Shown: in pieces, positions 32,806-37,304 of the stretch
Layout: each line of letters starts with the position of its first letter
How positions within the stretch are numbered: the stretch's first letter is position 1
DNA from: Nocardioidaceae bacterium
GTDB taxonomy: Bacteria > Actinomycetota > Actinomycetes > Propionibacteriales > Nocardioidaceae
Assembly: GCA_013361955.1 (NCBI GenBank)
Contig: JABFXA010000325.1
Coordinates: 1-37,304 of the forward strand
Reading direction: 5' to 3'
DNA: 37,304 nucleotides
Program-made: the position numbers and the translations under genes
Notes under the pieces: generated by a model
Databases searched by the model: none
Told to the model about the DNA's origin: nothing
The model's input: only the letters and a program-made list of their open reading frames with translations

Positions 32806-33093
32806 TCAGGCTCGGGGAGCGTCGTCGTCGAGGGTCTTGTGGAGGTCCTCGACGGCGCGGTGGATCTTCTCGTCGTCGCGGTCGGCGGCCGGGATCAGCA
32901 GCTCGGACACCACGTCGATCACGTCGGCGAGGCGCTGGTTGAGGCGACGGTTCTCCTGCACCGCCTCCTCGAGCGCGGCCACCCGCTCGGAGAGCCGCCG
33001 TACCTCGCCGTGCAGGCGGCCGCCGGGACTGCCCGGCTCCGGCTCCGCGGGAGTGCGTCGCAGCCGGTTCAACAGACGGTTCAACGGGTCCAC
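32806..33093 (-). CDS. Small coiled-coil protein, DUF6752-like (copy 2)
   Basis: A 95-residue paralogue of the protein at 28960-29217. After a basic Pro-rich start (LLNRLRRTPAEPEPGSPGG) comes a coiled coil at about residues 30-66 (RVAALEEAVQENRRLNQRLA), then IDVVSELLIPAADRDDEKI. The aligned core of about 45 residues keeps the heptads, RRLN/RQLN, DVV, ELL and RD. The GTG at 33093 overlaps the end of the LicD-methyltransferase gene by 13 nt, identical to copy 1. The acidic C-terminus (LDDDAPRA) ends 3 nt from the stop of the dehydrogenase gene. Confidence 0.78.
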   Translation of the reverse strand: MDPLNRLLNRLRRTPAEPEPGSPGGRLHGEVRRLSERVAALEEAVQENRRLNQRLADVIDVVSELLIPAADRDDEKIHRAVEDLHKTLDDDAPRA

Positions 33094-34643
33094 CTCACGA
33101 CCATCCGACAGATCTTCGGGTCCTCGAACCCGAGCGGGGCCAGCCCCCGCCCGACCTCGCGGTGCACCACCGTGCCACCTCGCGCCTCGATCTCGCGCTC
33201 CGCCACGTCGGGATCGACGAACGTGCGCGGGTGCGGGCCGAAGAACTTCTGCTCCCGGCGCGCGGCCGGGGTCCGGAACTCCAGGAACGTCTCGCCGCCG
33301 CGGCGCTGCACCATCGAGGCGTAGAGCCAGAGGTTCGCCCGGCCGCTGTCGCCGAGCGCGTCGAGCAGCCCGCGCGCGTAGATCTGGCGCACGCCGGGGC
33401 GGTGCGAGAAGCGGGCGCCGTTGGTGAGCACCGACCGCAGGTCCTCGAGGTTCAGCGGTCGCTGGTGGATGGTCAGGCCGAGCTCGCGGCGCTGGTCCTG
33501 CCGCTGCCGCAGCCCGACCGCGGTGAAGTCCTGCGCGATGACCCGGTGCCCCCGGGCCGCGAAGTACGCCGCGTCGCGGCCGGTGCCGGCGCCGACGTCG
33601 AGGATGTTCACGGTGGCGTCCGACGCCGCGAACCGCTCCTGCACCCAGATCGCGAAGCGGGACGGCTCCTCCGGAACCTTGGCGCTCGCCGGGCTCTTGT
33701 AGAAGTCCTGCCACATCCGGTGCCGGCGCCGGGCGGCGCGGAACCACGCGTCCATGCGGCGTACGTCGGCGGGGTCGTGGTCGAAGTGGAACGCCGGGTC
33801 GGGCACCCGCCAGGACGGGCCGTAGGTGAACGCGAGCACCTCCTCGGGGCGGTGCGGCGCGACGATCTCGCGGCCCTCCAGCGTCACGGTGCCGAACGGC
33901 AGCAGCGCCGACCGGTCCAGCCGGCCGCGCAGCGAGCCGGTGACGTAGAAGCTCTCGCCGACGTGGAACGAGCCGAACACGTCGATGCCGCACCGGCGCC
34001 CGTCGGGCAGCGGCACCCAGACCTTGAAGTTCGCGCCGGACATCCGCACCACCGTCCAGCCCAGGGACCGCATGATGCGGCAGGCGCGGCTGCACTCGCG
34101 GATGATGTCGAAGGGGTGCGTGAACGGGCTCAGGTAGGCGACGTCGGCGTCGGAGTCGTGGCCGATCATCGTGCCGTCGCGGACCGCGCCGAGCAGGCAG
34201 CCGTACATCAGGTAGACGTCCAGACCACACTGCTGCTGCAGGTCGGCGATCACCCGCTCGAGCGCGTCCATGATCTCGGCGCGCGCGGACCCCTCGGTGC
34301 TGCTGAAGTCGCGCTGCAGCCGGCCGCCCTTGTCGACCGAGAGCGGGTTGCCGTCGTCGTCGACGATCCGCAGCGGCTCGGCGGAGTCTCGGAAGCACAC
34401 CTCCTGCGTGTGCAGCACCTCGCGGCTCACGTGGTCGACCAGCGACACCTGGGCGCGCCCGTCGAGGTGGTGGTGCAGCACCTTGGGCCAGGCGACCTTG
34501 CGGCCGTGGCCGTTGCAGGGCCGTCCGTCCCGCGCCGGGTTGAACGACCACACCCGCTGCCCGTCGAACAGCACGTCGAGCGAACCGGCGACAGAGTCCG
34601 GGACGACGAGCCCGTCCTCCCGCACGTCGATACCCCGCGCCAC
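33081..34643 (-). CDS. LicD-family nucleotidyltransferase fused to a SAM methyltransferase (copy 2)
   Basis: A 520-residue paralogue of the 27422-28972 product with the same three-part order. The N-terminal domain has SLDVLFDGQRVWSFNPARDG. The LicD part has MYGCLLGAVRDGTMIGHDSD (acidic site Asp163, Asp165, Asp167), GIDVFGSFHVGE and FTYGPSWRVPDPAF. The methyltransferase part has ILDVGAGTGRDAAYFAARGH at about 347-366. It is more diverged in the methyltransferase end (about residues 390-520) than in the LicD core, which may reflect a different acceptor. The GTG at 34643 has GGAGGAG about 7 nt upstream, unlike the leaderless first copy. No sulfotransferase follows this copy. Confidence 0.82.
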   Translation of the reverse strand: MARGIDVREDGLVVPDSVAGSLDVLFDGQRVWSFNPARDGRPCNGHGRKVAWPKVLHHHLDGRAQVSLVDHVSREVLHTQEVCFRDSAEPLRIVDDDGNPLSVDKGGRLQRDFSSTEGSARAEIMDALERVIADLQQQCGLDVYLMYGCLLGAVRDGTMIGHDSDADVAYLSPFTHPFDIIRECSRACRIMRSLGWTVVRMSGANFKVWVPLPDGRRCGIDVFGSFHVGESFYVTGSLRGRLDRSALLPFGTVTLEGREIVAPHRPEEVLAFTYGPSWRVPDPAFHFDHDPADVRRMDAWFRAARRRHRMWQDFYKSPASAKVPEEPSRFAIWVQERFAASDATVNILDVGAGTGRDAAYFAARGHRVIAQDFTAVGLRQRQDQRRELGLTIHQRPLNLEDLRSVLTNGARFSHRPGVRQIYARGLLDALGDSGRANLWLYASMVQRRGGETFLEFRTPAARREQKFFGPHPRTFVDPDVAEREIEARGGTVVHREVGRGLAPLGFEDPKICRMVVRWTR

Positions 34644-34668
34644 GCGTCTCCTCCTACAGGTCCCGGCG

Positions 34669-34674
34669 AGGATA
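34669..34674 (-). promoter_or_regulatory. -10 element (TATCCT) for the second LicD-methyltransferase gene
   Basis: TATCCT on the minus strand lies 25 nt before the GTG at 34643, leaving room for a short leader with GGAGGAG. No clear -35 is seen. Confidence 0.45.
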
Positions 34675-34761
34675 CCGTGGGGATCGTCACTTATTTCGTC
34701 GACCCACGCCGGTGTGCGTGGCAGGGTGGAATGACCGTTCCGCGTCGATCAGGAGGTCCCG

Positions 34762-34965
34762 ATGCCGTCCGCCGACCAGCCCGCCGACAACAGCGCTCCC
34801 GACGACGTCAAGGAGCGCATGCGCGAGGCTCTCGAGCGCAAGAAGGGCAACCACGCGGGGGTCGCGCACCCCGCTGGGTCCAAGGAGAAGGCGCACGGCT
34901 CCGAGGTCCGCGGCGGCGCCACCCCGAAGGTGCACCGGCGCAAGGCCGGCGGCGGAGGCGCGTGA
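34762..34965 (+). CDS. DUF5302 family small protein
   Basis: A 67-residue very hydrophilic protein. After an acidic start (SADQPADNSAPDD) come VKERMREALERKKGNHAG, SKEKAHGS and a basic Gly-rich end (KVHRRKAGGGGA). This matches the DUF5302 family of actinobacteria as I recall it; function is unknown. The opposite charges at its ends and lack of hydrophobic core suggest it is largely disordered or binds nucleic acid or protein. The ATG at 34762 has AGGAGG about 5 nt upstream. A small hairpin follows the stop. Confidence 0.82.
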   Translation: MPSADQPADNSAPDDVKERMREALERKKGNHAGVAHPAGSKEKAHGSEVRGGATPKVHRRKAGGGGA

Positions 34966-34970
34966 GGTTC

Positions 34971-34987
34971 GCCACCGCCGCGGTGGC
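34971..34987 (+). terminator. Short hairpin after the DUF5302 gene
   Basis: GCCACCG and CGGTGGC form a 7-bp stem around CCG, 6 nt after the stop. No T tract follows, so termination is a guess. Confidence 0.4.
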
Positions 34988-35056
34988 TCCCCAACGGCGG
35001 CCCGGTCCGCCACCATGGGTCCCAAGCCCGACCAGACCGGAGCAGAGGAGCGTGGG

Positions 35057-35572
35057 ATGCAGTTCGGCCGCAGCTACGAGGAGTTCGAGGTCGGGGCGAC
35101 GTACAAGCACTGGCCCGGCAAGACGGTCACCGAGTACGACGACCACCTGTTCTGCCTGCTCACCATGAACCACCACCCGCTGCACCTGGACGCCCACTAC
35201 GCCGAGGGCACCACGCAGTTCGGTAGGAACGTCGTGGTCGGCAACTACATCTACTCGCTGCTGCTCGGGATGAGCGTCCCCGACGTGTCCGGCAAGGCGA
35301 TCGCGAACCTCGAGGTCGAGTCGCTGCGGCACGTCGCGCCGACCTTCCACGGCGACACCCTGTACGGCGAGACCACCGTGCTCGACAAGCGCGAGTCGAC
35401 GTCGAAGGACGACCGCGGCGTGGTGCACGTGGAGACCAAGGGCTACAACCAGGACGGCACCCTGGTCTGCGTCTTCCGCCGCAAGGTGATGGTGCCCAAG
35501 CAGTCGTACCTCGACGCCCGCGGCGGCGAGCAGCCGGCCCGGCCCACCCTGGTGGAGCCCGAGACCAGGTAG
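35057..35572 (+). CDS. MaoC-like hot-dog hydratase, candidate mesaconyl-CoA hydratase
   Basis: A 171-residue single hot-dog protein. The hydratase motif reads TEYDDHLFCLLTMNHHPLHL followed by Asp45. Compared with (R)-enoyl-CoA hydratases (SEDFNPLHLD), His43 is kept, but the usual Asp is Asn38 and the usual Asn is His40. The later block GNYIYSLLLGMSVPDVSGKA and HGDTLYGETTVLDK closely resembles, from memory, the MaoC protein encoded with ccr in Streptomyces, assigned to hydration of mesaconyl-CoA. Rhodobacter mesaconyl-CoA hydratase is about twice as long, so the match is to the actinobacterial form. GAGGAG lies about 6 nt before the ATG. The lyase and dehydrogenase of the same pathway are upstream. 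Confidence 0.8.
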   Translation: MQFGRSYEEFEVGATYKHWPGKTVTEYDDHLFCLLTMNHHPLHLDAHYAEGTTQFGRNVVVGNYIYSLLLGMSVPDVSGKAIANLEVESLRHVAPTFHGDTLYGETTVLDKRESTSKDDRGVVHVETKGYNQDGTLVCVFRRKVMVPKQSYLDARGGEQPARPTLVEPETR

Positions 35573-35614
35573 CGCTTCGGCCCGAGTGGCATATCCCACG
35601 CGCGGGCCGCTCAG

Positions 35615-35629
35615 TTTGCACTGTGCAAA
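35615..35629. promoter_or_regulatory. Palindromic operator candidate upstream of the peptide transporter
   Basis: TTTGCAC-T-GTGCAAA is a perfect 7-bp inverted repeat with a 1-nt centre, unusually AT-rich for this DNA. It covers the expected -35 position (about 35617-35622) of the transporter promoter. Confidence 0.6.
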
Positions 35630-35639
35630 GGAGGTTTGG

Positions 35640-35645
35640 CAGCCT
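35640..35645 (+). promoter_or_regulatory. -10 element (CAGCCT), leaderless promoter for the POT transporter
   Basis: CAGCCT lies 7 nt before the GTG at 35653. A GGAGG/CCTCC pair (35629-35647) also surrounds it and could fold if the RNA started earlier. Confidence 0.45.
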
Positions 35646-35652
35646 CCGGCCA

Positions 35653-37122
35653 GTGACTGCAACCACTCCCGCACCCGAGCAGCAGACATCCGAGCGGACG
35701 TTCTTCGGCCAGCCCCGCGTCCTCGCCAACCTCTTCGGCGTCGAGATGTGGGAGCGGTTCTCGTTCTACGGGATGCAGGGGATCCTGCTGATCTACCTGT
35801 ACTACTCGGCCGCGCGCGGCGGTCTCGGCATCGACCAGGGAGTGGCCGCCGGCATCGTCGGTGCGTACGGCGGAGCGGTGTACCTGTCCACGATCCTCGG
35901 CGCGTGGATCGCGGACCGGGTGGTCGGCGCCGAGCGCACGCTGTTCTACAGCGCCGTGGTGGTGATGTGCGGCCACGTCGCGCTGTCCGCCGTACCCGGA
36001 GTCGCCGGTGTCGGCCTCGGCCTGGTGCTGGTCGCGCTGGGCAGCGGCGGCGTGAAGGCGAACGCCACCTCGCTGGTCGGCTCGCTCTACGACGAGCACG
36101 ACGAGCGGCGCGACGCCGGCTTCTCGGTGTTCTACATGGGCATCAACCTCGGTGCCCTCGTCGGCCCGCTGCTCACCGGCCTGTTCCAGCAGCAGTGGGG
36201 CTTCCACGCCGGCTTCGCGCTCGCCGCGGTGGGCATGGCGATCGGGCTGGCGCAGTACTCCGTGGGGCGCCGCAGGCTGCCCGCGGAGACGCACCGGGTG
36301 CCGAACCCGCTGCACCGCGCGGCCGTCCTCCGCTACGTCGTGCTGGCGGTCGTCGCGGTGGCCGCCGTGGCCCTGCTGACCGTGGTCCACGTGATCACCG
36401 CGGACCGGCTCGCCACGATCGTCGCCTGGGTCAGCGGCCTCTCCGCGCTCGTCTACTTCGCGGTGATCCTGCTGGACCGCGAGATCAGCCACGTCGAGCG
36501 GCAGCGGGTCTACGCGTTCGTCCCGATGTTCGTGGCCAGCGCGGTGTTCTGGTCGCTGTACCAACAGCAGTTCACGGTGGTCACGATCTACTCCGACGAG
36601 CGGCTGGACCGGAGCCTGTTCGGCTGGGACATGCCGGTCTCGTGGGTGCAGTCGATCAACCCGGTGTTCATCATCGTGCTGGCCGGTGTGTTCGCGGCGC
36701 TGTGGACCAAGCTCGGCGACCGGCAGCCGTCCACGCCGGTGAAGTTCGCGCTCGGCACCGCCTCGATCGGCGTGTCCTTCCTGCTGTTCGTGCCGATGTC
36801 CGGCGGCGGCGCGAACAGCGCGCCGCTGTGGGGGCTGGTGGTCGTGCTGCTGTTCTTCACGATCTCCGAGCTGCTGCTCTCCCCGGTCGGCCTGTCCCTG
36901 TCGACGAAGCTCGCGCCGGCGAGGTTCCACACCCAGATGGTGGCGCTGTTCTTCCTGTCGATCGCGCTCGGCACCGCGATGTCCGGGTTGCTGACGAAGT
37001 ACTACGACCCGAAGGACGAGGTGCCGTACTTCCTCTGGCTGGGACTGGCCGCGATCGTCGTGGGCGCGGTGCTGTTCGCGGTGGCGAAACCGGTGCGCAG
37101 GCTGATGCACGGCGTGCACTGA
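35653..37122 (+). CDS. POT/PTR2 family proton-coupled oligopeptide transporter
   Basis: A 489-residue membrane protein with about 14 hydrophobic helices. The first helix carries EMWERFSFYGMQGILLIYLY, the POT ExxERFxYYG proton/peptide motif. The second signature is FSVFYMGINLGALVGPLLTG with upstream GSGGVKANATSLVG. WSLYQQQFTVVTIYSDERLD and ISELLLSPVGLSLSTKLAP are also standard. It imports di- and tripeptides with protons across the plasma membrane. The GTG at 35653 was chosen because CAGCCT lies 7 nt upstream; a GTG at 35623 would add ten residues but lies inside the palindrome. The gene is convergent with the partial gene at the window end. Confidence 0.93.
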   Translation: MTATTPAPEQQTSERTFFGQPRVLANLFGVEMWERFSFYGMQGILLIYLYYSAARGGLGIDQGVAAGIVGAYGGAVYLSTILGAWIADRVVGAERTLFYSAVVVMCGHVALSAVPGVAGVGLGLVLVALGSGGVKANATSLVGSLYDEHDERRDAGFSVFYMGINLGALVGPLLTGLFQQQWGFHAGFALAAVGMAIGLAQYSVGRRRLPAETHRVPNPLHRAAVLRYVVLAVVAVAAVALLTVVHVITADRLATIVAWVSGLSALVYFAVILLDREISHVERQRVYAFVPMFVASAVFWSLYQQQFTVVTIYSDERLDRSLFGWDMPVSWVQSINPVFIIVLAGVFAALWTKLGDRQPSTPVKFALGTASIGVSFLLFVPMSGGGANSAPLWGLVVVLLFFTISELLLSPVGLSLSTKLAPARFHTQMVALFFLSIALGTAMSGLLTKYYDPKDEVPYFLWLGLAAIVVGAVLFAVAKPVRRLMHGVH

Positions 37123-37129
37123 CGCGTCG

Positions 37130-37304
37130 TCAGCCGGCCGGTGTGAACCCCTCGGTGCGCTCCTCGTCGATGCGGTACCGCCCGTCGTCGTACGCCAGCT
37201 TGAGCACGGTCGGTCGCTCGCCGGTGCCGAAGTTGTCGAAGCGGACGCGGTAGCTGACCACCAGGCTCCGCGGGTCGGCGGACAGCGCCAGGATGCGGCC
37301 CATC
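37130..37304 (-). CDS. Unidentified protein, C-terminal end only
   Basis: The last 58 codons of a minus-strand gene whose start lies beyond the window. The visible end reads MGRILALSADPRSLVVSYRV, then a strand with RFDNFGTGERPTVLKLAYDD, GRYRIDEERTEGF and TPAG before the stop. Alternating hydrophobic residues suggest a beta sheet, as in NTF2-like or lipoprotein C-terminal domains. I do not recognise the family. It ends 7 nt from the transporter stop. The reading frame is the only one open across the whole segment with this codon usage. Confidence 0.55.
   Translation of the reverse strand, partial: MGRILALSADPRSLVVSYRVRFDNFGTGERPTVLKLAYDDGRYRIDEERTEGFTPAG

Noticed and set aside
32806-34551. 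581-codon minus-strand frame that would make the small coiled-coil protein a long one
   Set aside because: The upstream part is out of frame with the LicD-methyltransferase and meaningless. The GTG at 33093 gives a protein matching its paralogue in length and start context.
27388-34761. Mobile element or genomic island with integrase
   Set aside because: The gene content looks accessory, but I found no transposase, integrase, tRNA, terminal inverted repeats or att-like direct repeats at its edges, and GC content is not visibly different.

Overview
The window is about 37 kb of very GC-rich DNA (roughly 72% G+C by eye). It is densely coded on both strands with many 1-13 nt gene overlaps and frequent GTG starts. 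The gene set (mycothiol MshB, a PaaX regulator, DUF3117, SigE with a zinc anti-sigma factor and HtrA, actinobacterial DapC/DapD/DapE) points to an actinobacterium. A Nocardioides-like member of the Propionibacteriales fits best, but this is judged from protein resemblance and not from a search. Gene order also recalls the Mycobacterium tuberculosis Rv1170-Rv1232c stretch (mshB, fdxC, dapC, dapD, dapE, LOG-like, DivIVA-domain, DUF3117, O-methyltransferase, sigE, rseA, htrA, tatB, mrp, DUF1003, MgtE-like), so positions 1-24000 look like a chromosomal core.

Layout. 1-5525: end of mshB, a DUF6113-like membrane protein, a VanW protein, a secreted L,D-transpeptidase-like protein and a GNAT enzyme on the minus strand, then fdxA-dapC, with dapC broken by a frameshift. 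5532-11916: a small Sm/Hfq-like protein, a membrane-anchored cell-wall hydrolase candidate, divergent dapD and dapE, a LOG-type protein, a DivIVA-domain protein, an SRPBCC protein, a small membrane protein and a secreted M14 peptidase. 11929-16639: a second L,D-transpeptidase-like protein, a PaaG-like isomerase with a PaaX regulator, DUF3117, leucyl aminopeptidase and a small YdhR-like protein. 16649-23965: O-methyltransferase, the sigE-rseA-htrA stress unit, tatB and mrp, a 347-base non-coding stretch with repeats, then a DUF1003 and MgtE-N/CBS pair. 24002-26367: a PhzF-like enzyme, a hypothetical protein and an EamA transporter.

26428-35572 is the most unusual part. Three genes resembling the malyl-CoA lyase, acyl-CoA (methylsuccinyl-CoA) dehydrogenase and mesaconyl-CoA hydratase of the actinobacterial ethylmalonyl-CoA pathway are separated by two copies of an uncharacterised cassette. 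Each copy has a LicD-type nucleotidyltransferase fused to a SAM methyltransferase and a small coiled-coil protein that overlaps its end by exactly 13 nt. The plus-strand copy is followed by two tandem sulfotransferase-like genes. This looks like a surface-glycan or teichoic-acid modification system placed within a central-carbon gene set. A POT-family peptide transporter with a palindromic operator candidate and the end of an unidentified gene close the window.

A TANNNT/CANNNT-like hexamer lies 6-8 nt upstream of the start codon of about fifteen genes that lack a Shine-Dalgarno sequence. This fits leaderless transcription and was used to choose several starts. I saw no tRNA, rRNA, CRISPR array, insertion sequence or phage gene.
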